The notes under the pieces: model-generated
Databases searched by the model: none
The model's input: only the letters and a program-made list of their open reading frames with translations
What the model was told of the DNA's origin: nothing
Part shown: positions 50,707 through 62,963 of the stretch, piece after piece
How the letters are laid out: each line of letters opens with the position of its first letter
Numbering within the stretch: the stretch's first letter is position 1
Program-made: the position numbers and the translations under genes
Source: Neurospora crassa OR74A
Taxonomy: Eukaryota; Ascomycota; Sordariomycetes; Sordariales; Sordariaceae
NCBI RefSeq assembly: GCF_000182925.2
Contig: NW_011929460.1
Location: 78,474-142,473 of the forward strand
Length of the DNA: 64,000 nucleotides
Reading direction: 5' to 3'

Positions 50707-51024
50707 AGTATTTATTGAGTATAAGGTAGGTAAGAACGACCGGGTAGGTAAGGAAGGCGTAATCGACCTTTGGAAATTGAAATTTTAAAAAGGAAAATTG
50801 CGAGTAGGTAGCGCTTATTAAGTATAGGGTAGGTAAGAATTATAGGGTAGGTACGACGGGCTTATATAAGAAAAGTAAAATTAAAATTGAAAAAAAAAAA
50901 GTAATAGGCGGGTAGTACCTACTAAGTATAGGGTAGGTAGGAATAATTGGGTAGGTAAAGAAGGTGTAACTAATTTAACGAGGAAGGTGTAGTTTTTATA
51001 AATTTGGAGCGAGATTCCTAAGAA
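50707..51024 (+). repeat. Subrepeat cluster, copy 6
   Basis: Starts AGTATTTATTGAGTATAAGG, with relatively well kept GGGTAGGTAAGG and GGGTAGGTAGG motifs. Role unknown. Confidence 0.6.
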
Positions 51025-51069
51025 GGTACGATTTAATTAGGTAGTTGGGTAGTTATAAGTCGATTTTTA

Positions 51070-51166
51070 AAATTTTTTATATTAGGGAATTTCACGGGAA
51101 TTGAAAAATTGTAGCTTAGACCGTTGGGCTGCACTATTCCTAAATTCGAAGTTGGAAGGTATATAA
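51070..51166 (+). promoter_or_regulatory. Candidate Pol I promoter / start region, copy 6
   Basis: The left arm of the inverted repeat is lost (AAATTTTT in place of AAATTTCC) while the right arm GGGAATTT remains. TATATAAGAAAGAGCGGCGG from 51160. Confidence 0.32.
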
Positions 51167-51839
51167 GAAAGAGCGGCGGAGAGTAATAAAAAAGAGCGAA
51201 TAGTAAGATTGTTTAATTATTCTTACCTCCAATTCCCTTTTATAGGTATAGGTAAAAATATATAGGGCTTATTCTATTTAGAAGCTTTTTATAGGAGGGC
51301 TACTCTAGCTTATAATTTAGGTACCTTCCTACAGTAATTTATAAAAGAAATTAAATTCTAATTTATAGAGCGTTATTATTATATAGCTCCTTATAATTTA
51401 CTAGAGAATTAATATTAATAGTACGAATTACTTTAGTACTATTCTAATAAGGGCTCTACTTCTACCGAATAGTATTTAAAAAGATTCTATAGGCGCTAAG
51501 GAGTATTTTATAAGCACTGAGGGGTAGGTTCTATAAATGATTAGCCGCTAGCTAAATTTATTTATAAGCCGCCGGGGGTATTAATTAATTAAAGAAGCCT
51601 TCGGGCAGAACCTTCTATATTAAGCCTCCTTTTAGGGCGTATAGGCGGTATACGAGAGGCGTTTTATACTCTCCCGTCCTCCTACCGATTGCGCTTTAAA
51701 GAATTTAGGAAGGGAAAGTAGATATATATTTCGAAGTAAATTCAACCCTGCTATACGAGCTTCGGACTGTTTACCTTTATAATTTTATAAACTTTTCTAC
51801 TTATTTACAAACGGTTAGCCTTTTTAAACGTATAATAAT

Positions 51840-53635
51840 TATTTAATTGATTCTATTAGTAGTTATATACTTATTTTAAAGATTAAGCTATATATATTTA
51901 AATTTAAGTAATTAAACTGCGAAATTGCAAATAGCTTATTAAATTAATTATAATTTATTTAATAGTACCTTACTATATAGATAACTATAGTAATTCTAGA
52001 GCTAATATATGCTAAAAACCCCGATTTCGGAAGGGGTGTATTTATTAAATTAAAAACTAATGCCCTTCGGGGCTAACTAATAATTTATAATAATTTTTCG
52101 AATTGTATAGCTTTACGCTAGCGATAGTTTATTTAAATTTCTGCCCTATTAATTTTCGACGGTTGGGTCTTAGCTAATTATAGTAATAATAAGTAACGGA
52201 GGGTTAAGGCTCGACCCTGGAGAAGGAGCTTAAGAAACGGCTACTATATTTAAGGAAGGTAATAAGCGTATAAATTACCTAATCCCGATACGGGGAGGTA
52301 GTAATAATAAATATTAATATAGGGCTCTTTTGGGTTTTGTAATTAGAATAAGTATAATTTAAATCCCTTAACGAGGAATAATTAGAAGGTAAGTCTAGTA
52401 TTAGTAATTGCGGTAATTCTAGTTCTAATAGTATATATTAAAATTATTAAGGTTAAAAAGTTTGTAATTGAACCTTAGGCTCGGCCTGTCGGTCCGCCTT
52501 ACTACGTATACTAATTAGGTTGGGCCTTTTTTTTTAGAGAACCGTATATCCTTTATTAGGTGTATCGGGGAATTAGGACTTTTATTATAAATAAATTAGA
52601 TTATTTAAAGAAGGCCTATATTTGAATGTACTAATATAGAATAATAGAATAGGACGTATAATTCTATTTTATTAATTTCTAAGACCGCTATAATAATTAA
52701 TAAGGATAGTCGGGGGTATTAATATTCAATTATTAGAAGTAAAATTCTTGGATTTATTGAAGATTAATTATTGCGAAAGTATTTACTAAGGATATTTTTA
52801 TTAATCAGGAACGAAAATTAAGGGATTAAAGATAATTAAATACTATTGTAATTTTAACTATAAATTATACTAATTAGGGATTAAATAGTATTATTTTTTA
52901 ACCCGTTTAGTACTTTATAATAAATTAAAATGTTTGGGCTCCTAAAGGAATATAATTGTAAGGCTGAAATTTAAAGAAATTAACGGAAGGGCACTACTAA
53001 GGGTGGAGCCTGCGGCTTAATTTAATTTAATACAAGGAAACTCACTAAGTCTAAATATAATAAGGATTAATAGATTGAGAGCTCTTTCTTAATTTCGTAG
53101 GTAATAGTATATAATTATTCTTAGTTAATAGAGTAATTTATTTATTTAATTACAATAACGAATGAGACTTTAACCTACTAAATAGCCCGTATTACTTTAG
53201 TAATACGCTAGCTTTTTAGAGGGACTATCGGCTTAAACCAATAGAAATTTAAGGTAATAATAGGTTTATAATACCCTTAAATATTCTAAGCCGTATATAC
53301 GCTATACTAATATAATTAGCGAATACTCCCTTAGTTGGAAGGTCCGGGTAATCTTATTAAATTGTATTATACTAGGAATAGAGTATTACAATTATTACTC
53401 TTCAATAAGGAATCCCTAGTAAATATAAATTATTAACTTATATTAATTATATCCTTACCCTTTATATATACTACCTATTGCTATTACCAATTAAATAGCT
53501 TAGTAAAGTTTCCGGATTAGCCTAGGGAGGTCAGTAACAACTACCTAGGGCCGGAAAACTATCTAAACTCAATTATTTAGAGGAAGTAAAAATTATAATA
53601 AAGTCTCCGTTAGTAAATTAGTAGAAGAATTATTA
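51840..53635 (+). pseudogene. 18S (SSU) rRNA, copy 7, RIP-mutated
   Basis: Start TATTTAATTGATTCT, end GAATTATTA. 530 loop GTATTAGTAATTGCGG. The decoding segment is the most damaged in the array: ATATATACTACCTATTG, with the invariant ACCGCCC itself altered to ACTACCT. 1796 bp. Confidence 0.94.
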
Positions 53636-53826
53636 TAGAATTGTAAAACTCCTACAAACTATCGCGAATCTTATTTATATAGTTGCTTTAGCGCTAGTAG
53701 TCCAGAAAGGCCTTCGGGCCCTCCCGGATCCTCGGGTCTCCTATTTATAGGAGGCTACCCGCCGGAATATTAAAACTAAACTCTTAATATTTTATATCTC
53801 TCTAAGTAAACTTTTAAATAAATTAA

Positions 53827-53985
53827 AATTTTTAATAACGGATCTCTTAATTCTAATATTAATAAAGAACGTAGCGAAATATAATAAATAATATAAATTA
53901 TAGAATTTAGTAAATTATCGAATTTTTAAACGTATATTACGCTCGCTAATATTCTAACGAATATATTTATTCGAACGTTATTTTA
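53827..53985 (+). pseudogene. 5.8S rRNA, copy 7, with ITS1 (53636-53826) and ITS2 (53986-54134)
   Basis: Start AATTTTTAATAACGG, the same pattern as copy 6. Keeps AAAGAACGTAGCGAAATATA. ITS1 keeps GAAAGGCCTTCGGGCCCTCC and CTCGGGTCTCC. 3' end ACGTTATTTTA. Confidence 0.92.
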
Positions 53986-54134
53986 ACTATTAAACTCTAT
54001 TTACATTAAGGATCCGCAATTATCCGCAATCCTTTAAAATTAATAGCGGGCTTATTAATTATACCGAATATAGTAATTTTATATTACTATAGTTATACAG
54101 CAGGTTCTTACTATAAAACCCTTTATTTCTAAAA

Positions 54135-57100
54135 TTGACCTCGGATTAAGTAGGAATATTTACTAAACTTAAATATATTAATAAACGGAGGAAAAGAAAC
54201 TAATAAGGATTGCCCTAATAATAGTAAATAAAGCAGTAATAATTTAAATTTAAAATTTAACTTCGGCCTAAATTATAATTTATAAAGGAAACTTTTAGTA
54301 AAGTACCTTCTAAATCCCTTAGAACGGAGCGCTATAGAGGGTAAGAGCCCTATATAGTCGGATATTAATTTAATATAAAGCTCCTTTAATAAATCGAATA
54401 ATTTAGGAATACTATTTAAAATAGGAGGTAAATTTCTTCTAAAGCTAAATACTAGCTAAAGATTAATAGTATATAAATAGAGTAATTAAAAAATAAAAAG
54501 TATTTTAAAAAGAGGGTTAAATAGTATATAAAATTATTAAAAGGGAAGTATTTATAATTAGACTTGCGCTATTCCAATTATCCGGTATTCTTATTAGTAT
54601 ATTCGGGACGGTTTAAACTAATATTAATTTTAGTAGGGGGATAAAGGTCCGGGGAATATAGCTCCTCTAAGAGTATTATAGCCCCGGGCGTAATATTTTT
54701 ACCGGGATTAAGGTTCGTACATTTATAAGAATACTAGTATAATAGTTATTAATAACCTATTTTGAAATACGGATTAAGGAGTTAAGGTTTTATATAAGTA
54801 TTTGGGTGTAAAATCTGTATATATAATGAAAGTAAATGTAGGTAAGAGTTTCGGCGTATTATTGACCGATTTTAATATATTCGGATAGATTTGAGTAAGA
54901 GCGTTAAATTTTAAACCCGAAAGATAGTAAACTATATTTAAATAGGGTAAAATTAGAGGAAACTCTAATAGAGGTTTGTAGCGGTTTTAACGTATAAATC
55001 GATTATTAAATTTGAATATAGGGGCGAAAGATTAATTGAACTATCTAATAGCTAATTACCGCCGAAGTTTCCCTTAGGATAGTAGTATTATTCTTTAGTT
55101 TTATAAAGTAAAGCGAATAATTAGGGATTCGGGGGCGCTTTTTAACCTTTATTTATTCTTAAACTTTAAATATATAAGAAACTCTTATTATTTAATTGAA
55201 TATAGGTATTCGAATGTATTAATATTAGTAGGCTATTTTTAGTAAGTAAAATTAGTAATGTGGAATAAACCGAACGCGGGGTTAAAGTGCTAGAGTAGAC
55301 GTTTATTAAATATTATAAAAAGTATTAGTATATTTTAATAGTAGGACGGTGGCTATAAAAGTTGGAATTTATTAAGGATTATATAATAATTTATTTATTA
55401 AATATATTAGCCTTAAAAATAAATAGCGTTTAAGCGTCCTACCTATACCCCGCCCTTAGGGTAAAAATAATATCCTAAGGAATAGGCGGCCGTAGAGGTT
55501 AGTAATGAAGTTTAGGGCGTGAGTCCGGGTCGAACGGCCTTTAGTATAGATTTTAATAATAGTAGTAAATATTTTAATAAGAATTTGAAGGACCGAAGTA
55601 GGGAAAGGTTCTATATAAATAGCGGTTGGATATAGGTTAGTCGATTTTAAACTATAGGGAAATTCTATTTTAAAGGGGTATTTATACCCTATATAGCGAA
55701 AGGGAAGCCGGTTAATATTCTAGTACTTAAATGTAAGTTTTGTATAGTAACGTAATTGAATATAGAAATAATAGTGGGGGCCCCGGGTAGAATTCTCTTT
55801 TTTTTTTAATAATTTATTACTTTAAAAATAATTTATTTAGAGATAGGGTTTAATAGCCGGAAGAGCCCAATACTTTTATTAAGTCCGGTACGCTCTTAAC
55901 GTTCTTTAAAAATCTACGGAAGGGAATAATTCTTATATTAGATTATATTTATAATTATAGTAAGTCTCTAAGGTAAATAGCTTTTAGTTAATAGAATAAT
56001 ATAAATAAAGGAAGTCGGTAAAATAGATCTATAATTTCGGGAAAAGGATTAGCTTTAAGGGTTAGGTACGTCGGGTTTTAAGTAAACGCTCTAGGAGTAG
56101 ATTGCTATTAGCCGGGTAATTAGTTAGCGGTTTTTAGTATTCGGGTATAAAAGCTCTTAATAGACTTTAATTATCCGGCGTACGTTTAATAACTAATTTA
56201 GAACTAGTACGGATAGAGGGAATTTAATTATTTAATTAAAATATAGTATTACAATAGTTAAAAAGTAATATTAATATAATATAATTTCTACTTAGTATTT
56301 TAAATATTAAAATAAAGAAATTTAATTAAGTGTAAGTAAACGGTAAGAGTAACTATAATTCTCTTAAAATAACCAAATACTTTATTATTTAATTAGTAAC
56401 GCATATAAATAAATTAACGAAATTCCTATTATCCCTATTTACTATTTAACGAAACTATAATTAAGGGAACGGATTTAGTAGAATTAGTAGGGAAAGAAGA
56501 TCCTATTAAATTTAACTTTAATTTAATATTGTAAAAAGATATAGGAGGTATAGAATAGGTAGGAGCTTCGGCGCTAATAAAATACTACTACTCCTATTAT
56601 TTTTTTACTTATTTAATTAAGCGGGGTTGGATTTTCGTCCAATTTCTAATTTTAAGGTCCTTCGCGGGCCGACCCGGGTTAAAGATATTATTAAGTGGGG
56701 AGTTTAATTAGGGCGGTATATTTATTAAATTATAATGTAGGTATCTTAAGGGGGGCTTATAGAGAATAGAAATCTCTAGTAGAATAAAAGGGTAAAAGTC
56801 CCTTTAATTTTAATTTTTAGTATAAATATAAATTATAAAAATATAGCCTATTAATTCTTTAGTCCTTTAAAATTTGAGGTTAGAGGTGCTAGAAAAGTTA
56901 CTATAGGAATAATTAACTTATAGCAGCTAAGCGTTTATAGCGACATTGCTTTTTAATCCTTTAATATCGGTTCTTCCTATTATATTAAAATAGAATTTAG
57001 TAAATATTAAATTATTTACTTATTAATAGAGAATATAAATTAAGTTTAGATTATTGTAAAATAGGTTAGTTTTACCCTATTAATAATTTTATTATAATAG

Positions 57101-57470
57101 TAATTAAGTTTAGTATAAAAGGAACTATTTATTTAAATAATTAGTTTTTACAATTGTCCAACCGGGTAGTACTATAACGCTACTATTTATTAGATAATAG
57201 TTGAACGCCTCTAAATTAGAATCTATATTAGAATATAATAATACCTCTAGTATATTATAGATATATAAGAATAGGTTCCGGCTTTATATTTTAGTAGGCA
57301 ATTCCTTTATTAGCTTTAAAGTAGCTAGTAGTAATTTGTATATTATAATTTTAATACGCATTAGATTAAATCCTTTATAAATAATTTAAATATATAAAAG
57401 GGTCTTATAAATAGTAGAGTAATTTTATTATTACAATCTACTAAGGGTAAGCCCTCCTTCGCTTAAATTT
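54135..57470 (+). pseudogene. 28S (LSU) rRNA, copy 7, RIP-mutated
   Basis: 5' TTGACCTCGGATTAAGTAGG. The peptidyl-transferase segment near 56904-56923 has become AGGAATAATTAACTTATAGC, worse than in copy 1. Sarcin-ricin loop at 57112-57125 is AGTATAAAAGGAAC. 3336 bp. Confidence 0.93.
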
Positions 57471-58423
57471 CCTAATAGAAGGGTCTACCTAATAAATAGG
57501 TATTTACTAAGGGGTTCCCTCGAGATTTAATTATTAAAGCCCGAGAGGGCGAAAGCGCTTTGCTAGAAGGAAAGTATAGGGTAAATAGGGATAGGAAAGG
57601 GATTTAATTAAATTTAGTATTTCTTAAGTTTAAATAATATTACTTTAGGAGTGCGGGTAGGCCGGGTATAAAGGGTTTATCGTACTAATAGTTAATTTAT
57701 AGAAGGTTCGGTAATTATATATAATATATATTTAAGGAAGCGTTAACCGGCGTAATATACGTAGGTACGGCTAGGCCGGGCCTTTATAAATCTTAATAAT
57801 TATAGTAAATAGGGTAGGTAAGAGCGATTAACCGAGTGGCAGCGGGGTAGGAGCGATTGGGTAGGCGAATAATTTTTGGGTAAATTTACAATTTTAAATA
57901 AATAAATATATTTATAATTAGGTTAAGTATAGCGCTAGGTAGGTAAGTATATTCGAATTATATAAGGTAGTGTAGAGAAGAGAGGGTAAGTAAGTACGTC
58001 TAGGCGGGTTAGATATATAGGGTAAGTAGGCGCGTTTAAGTATAGAATTTTTATATAAATAGTAATTATATTAGGAAGGTAAGGGCGAGGGTTTATATAG
58101 GGTAGGTAAGAAGGACTAAGAGGTTTGGGGGGGCTAAGGGGTTACTTTTTAACTCTTATTAGGAGGGGTTTATTAAAGGAAAGAGTAGGGTAGTAGTAGG
58201 AGGGGGTAAATAAGTAAAGAAGCTACGTAATTAAATAAAAGTATTTATAGCCTTTTTATTAAAAAATATAGTAGGGTAGGTAGGAAAAGGTTATATAGGA
58301 TTGTATTTTTATATAAGGTAAAGGTATAAAGGGGGAAGTTATTTTTTTAATTTTTAGGTAGGCGAGGCGGTAGGTAGGCTATTTAGGCTAGAAATGGTTT
58401 AATCTTTAGGGGGGGAGCGAAAA

Positions 58424-58772
58424 TTTCTTTCTTCTTTTTCTTTTCCTTTTTTATTTATTTATTTTTTTTCTTTCTTCTTTTTCTCCTCCCTCTTTCTTCT
58501 TCCTACTTTTATCCTCTTTATTACTCTTCCTCCTCCCTTTCCTTTCCTCTCCGTCTTCCTTCGTTTTAGTCCTTTTTTTCTTTTCTCTTCCTTTTTCTTT
58601 TTTCTTTTTAACTTTTAACCTCTTTTTAAGGCTTTCCTCTCTTAATATTTCTTTCCTTATACCTCTAAACCCCCCTCCATTCCCTTCTTTTATATTATAT
58701 TTATATAAGGATAAAAAAGTAATATGATTAATATATAAATAAAATAAAGAAGGTTCTTATTCTTCTTTTCTT

Positions 58773-58825
<53 letters not shown>

Positions 58826-58949
58826 TATATTTTTCTTACTTTCCTTCTACCTTTTTACTTTTGTAATGTCTTGCCCCCTTAGTAAGCTTCTTCCTTTCTT
58901 TTTCTTTTTATTCTTCTTTTCGTCCTCTTATTCTACTTCTAAATCTTTA
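58424..58949 (+). repeat. C/T-only tract with poly-T (48 T at 58775-58822), copy 7
   Basis: Pyrimidine flanks close to copies 1 and 5. T run equal to copies 1 and 3. Confidence 0.9.
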
Positions 58950-59535
58950 TTAGGTAAGGGCGTTTATAAAGTAAATAAACACTTTTAGAGTAGTAGGAGC
59001 CGGATTATAATAAGGGTAGAGGTTTTTTTTATAAATATAAGAAGAAGAAGGTATTTGGAAGCGATTAAATCGATTAATTAGAACCTATACGGTTTTAAAT
59101 AAATTGTTAGGGAAGGGCAGGTAAATAATTGATAGTAGGAAAGAAGAAAAAGAAGAAAAAAAGAAAAAAAAAAAAGAAATTTTAAAAGTAATAGAAGAAG
59201 AAGGGTAATAGAATTTAAGGGGTATAAATAATTAGTAAAGTAAGTAGGGTATTAAGTAGCTTTAATTGTATAGGTAGAGAAGATATATTGAAGTTAATAT
59301 ATTAATAAAGAAGGTTGAATTAGTAAATATAAAAAGAAAAAAATAAGAGTAATATAAATACTTTTAGTATAGTTATAAAATATTATAAATTATATTAAGG
59401 AAAATAAAAAGTAGTTAGTTTTTTATTTAGTAAAAACGTAGTTTAAATAAACGCTATAGGGTAAGTATATCTACTTTATATAAGAAAGGCGCGGTTGAAG
59501 TTAAAAAGGTAGAAGAAGGAAAGGTAGTAAAGGGT

Positions 59536-59853
59536 AGTACTTACTAAGTATAAGGTAGGCAAGAACGACTAGGTAGGTAAGGAAGGTGTAATCGACCTTT
59601 AGAAACTGAAGTTTTAAAAAGGAAAATTGTAAATAGGTAGTGTTTATTAAATATAAGGTAAATAAAAATTATAGAGTAAGTACAATGGGCCTATATAAGA
59701 AAGGTAAAATTAAAGTTAAAAAGAAAAAAGTAGTAGGCGGGTAGTATCTATTGAGTGTAGGGTAAGTAGGAATAACCGGGTAAGTAAGGAAAGTGTAATT
59801 AATTTAACGAGGAAGGTATAGTCTTTATAAATTTAGAGCGAGATTCTTAAGAA
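59536..59853 (+). repeat. Subrepeat cluster, copy 7
   Basis: Starts AGTACTTACTAAGTATAAGG; third unit begins GTATCTATTGAGTGTAGGG, which keeps two TpG and gives a hint of the unmutated form. Role unknown. Confidence 0.6.
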
Positions 59854-59898
59854 GGTACGACCTAATTAGGTAGCTAGGTGGCTATAAATTGATTTTTA

Positions 59899-59995
59899 AA
59901 ATTTCCTATATTAGGGAATTTCGTAGGAATTAAAAAGTTACGATTTAGACCGTCGGGCTATACTATCTCTAAATTTAAGGTCGGAGGGTATATAA
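59899..59995 (+). promoter_or_regulatory. Candidate Pol I promoter / start region, copy 7
   Basis: AAATTTCC-7-GGGAATTT kept; GGAGGGTATATAAGAAGGAG spans the TATATAA at 59989-59995. Confidence 0.35.
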
Positions 59996-60668
59996 GAAGG
60001 AGCGGCGGAGAATAATAGGAAAAAGCGAGTGGTAAAATTATTTGGTTGTTCCTACCTTTAGCTCCTTTTTATAAGTATAGGTAAGAATGTATAAGGCTTA
60101 CTCTATTTAGAAGCCTTTTATAGGAGGGTTATTCTAGCTTATAGCTTAGGTACTTTCCTACGGTAATTTGTAAAGGAAATTAAGTTTTAATTTATAAAAC
60201 GTTATTATTATATAGTTTCCTACAATTTATTAGAGAATTAATATTAATAGTACGAACTATTTTAATATTATTTTAATAAGGGTTTTACTTTTATTGGATA
60301 ATATTTAAGAAAATCCTATAAGCGCTAGGGAGTACCCTATAAGTACCGAGGGGTAGGCTTTATAGATAATTGGCTATTAATTAAATTTATTTATAAACCG
60401 CCGGGGGTACTGGTTAGTTAAGGAAGCCTTCGGGTAGAACCTTCTATATTAGGCCTCCTTTTAAAGCGTATAAATAGTATACGAAAAGCGTTTTATACTC
60501 TCCTATCCTCCTACCGACTATGCTTTAGGGAATTTAGGAGGGGAAAGTAAATATATATTTTAAAGTAAGTTCGGCCCTACTATACGAACTTCGGACCGCC
60601 TACCTTTGTAATTTTATAAATTCTTCTGTTCGCTTACAAGCAGTTAGCCTTTCTAAGCGTATAATAGT

Positions 60669-62464
60669 TATTTAATTAATTCTATTAGTAGTTATATATT
60701 TATTTTAAAGATTAAACTATATATATTTAAATTTAAGTAATTAAATTACGAAATTGTAAATAGTTTATTAAATTAATTATAGTTTATTTAATAGTACTTT
60801 ATTATATAGATAACCGTAGTAATTCTAGAGTTAATATATGTTAAAAACCTTGATTTTGGAAGGGGTGTATTTATTAGATTAAAAACTAATACCCTTCGGG
60901 GCTAATTAATAATTTATAATAACTTTTCGAATTGTATAGCCTTACGCTAGTAATAATTTATTTAAATTTTTGCCTTATTAACTTTCAACGGCTAGATTTT
61001 GGCTAGTTATAGTAATAATGGGTAATGGAGGGTTAGGGCTCGACCCCGGAGAAGGAGTTTGAGAAACGGCTATTATATTTAAGGAAGGTAGTAGGTATAT
61101 AAATTACCTAATCCCGATACGGGGAGGTAATAATAATAAATATTAATATAGGGCTCTTTTAAGTCTTATAATTAAAATAAGTATAATTTAAATCCCTTAA
61201 CGAAGAATAATTAGAGGGTAAATCTAGTGCTAATAGCCGCGGTAATTTTAATTTTAATAGTGTATATTAAAGTTATTGAGGTTAAAAAGTTTATAATTAA
61301 ACTTTAAGCTCAGCCCGTCGGTCCGCTTTACTACGTATATTAATTAGGTTGGGCCTTTTTTTTTAGAGAACTATATACCCTTTATTAAGTATATTGGGGA
61401 ACTAGAACTTTTATTATAAATAAATTAAATTGCTTAAAGAAGGCCTATATTCGAATATATTAGTATAGAATAATAAAATAGGATATATAGTTCTATTTTA
61501 TTAGTTTCTAGGACTGCTATAATAATTAATAAGGATAGTTGGGGGTATTAGTATTTAATTGTTAGAGGTGAAATTCTTAGATTTATTAAAGACTAACTAC
61601 TATAAAAGTATTTATTAAGGATGTTTTTATTAATTAGGAACGAAAGTTAGGGGATTAAAGATAATTAAATACCATTGTAGTTTTAACTATAAACTATACT
61701 AATTAGGGATCGGACAGTATTATTTTTTAACCCGTTCGGCACCTTATAATAAATTAAAATATTTAGACTCTTAGAGGAGTATAGTTGTAAGGCTGAAATT
61801 TAAAGAAATTAATAGAAGGGTACTACTAAGGGTAGAGCTTATAGTTTAATTTAATTTAATACGGGGAAATTTACTAGGTTTAAATACGATAAGGATTAAT
61901 AAATTGAAAGCTCTTTCTTAATTTTATAGGTAGTAGTATATAGCCGTTCTTAATTAGTAGAGTAATTTATCTATTTAATTGCAATAATAAACGAGACTTT
62001 AATTTACTAAATAATTTGTATTACTTTAGTAGTACGCTGGCTTTTTAGAGGGACTATCGGTTTAAGCTAATAGAAATTTAAAGTAATAATAGGTTTATAA
62101 TACCTTTAAATATTTTAGGCTATATACGTACTATATTAATATAGTTAATAAATATTCCCTTAGCTAGAAGGTCCGGGTAATTTTATTAAATTATATTATA
62201 TTAGGGATAGAGTATTACAATTATTACTTTTTAATAAGGAATCCCTAATAAACGTAAATTATTAATTTATATTAATTACGTCCCTACCCTTTATATATAC
62301 CGCCCGTTACTACTATTAATTAAATAGCTTAATAAAGTTTCCGGATTAGTCTAAGGAGGTTGGTAACGATTATTTAGGGCTGGAAAATTATTTAAATTTA
62401 GTTATTTAAAGGAAGTAAAAATTGTAATAAGGTTTCTATTAGTAAATTAGCGGAGGGATTATTA
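60669..62464 (+). pseudogene. 18S (SSU) rRNA, copy 8, RIP-mutated
   Basis: Start TATTTAATTAATTCT, end GGATTATTA. 530 loop GTGCTAATAGCCGCGG, the second-best in the array. Decoding segment ATATATACCGCCCGTTA. The 3' segment AGCGGAGGGATTATTA keeps most of the anti-decay GC. 1796 bp. Confidence 0.94.
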
Positions 62465-62655
62465 TAGAGTTATAAAATTCCTATAAATTATTACGAATTT
62501 TATTTATACGGTTACTTCGGCGTTAGTAGTCCGGAAAGGCCTTCGGGCCTTCCCGGATCCTTAAGTTTCTTATTTGTAGGAGGCTGCCCGCTGGAATACC
62601 GAAATTAAATTCTTAATATTTTATATTTCTTTAAATAAACTTTTAAATAAATTAA

Positions 62656-62814
62656 AACTTTTAATAACAGATCTCTTAATTTTAGTATCGATAAAGAATG
62701 TAACGAAATACAATAAGTAATATAAATTGTAGAATTTAGTAAATTATCGAATCTTTAAATATATATTACGCTTGCTAATATTCTAATAAATATATTTATT
62801 TAAGTATTATTTCA
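62656..62814 (+). pseudogene. 5.8S rRNA, copy 8, with ITS1 (62465-62655) and ITS2 (62815-62963)
   Basis: Start AACTTTTAATAACAG, identical in pattern to copy 1. Keeps ATCGATAAAGAATGTAACG. 3' end GTATTATTTCA. Confidence 0.92.
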
Positions 62815-62963
62815 ATTATTAAATTCTATTTACATTAGGGATTTACGGCTATTTATAGTCCCTTAAAATTAATAGCGGGTTCGCTAATTATATTAAATAT
62901 AGTAATTCTATATTACTATAATCGTACAGCGGGTTCTTATTGTAAAACCCCCTATTTCTAAAG

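Larger units (their letters stand above)
48647..51839 (+). other. Intergenic spacer 6
   Basis: 3193 bp (43-base poly-T). A stem CCGC-CTAATAA-GCGG at about 48661-48674 directly after 28S is best seen here and may be the 3' ETS processing hairpin (inference). GGCACGGCCGGGCCGGGC near 48941 is the kept GC island. Purine-rich run about 50307-50377. No gene recognised. Confidence 0.85.
57471..60668 (+). other. Intergenic spacer 7
   Basis: 3198 bp, the long form (48-base poly-T). Element order as in the others; purine-rich run about 59136-59206. No gene, 5S or tRNA recognised. Confidence 0.85.
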
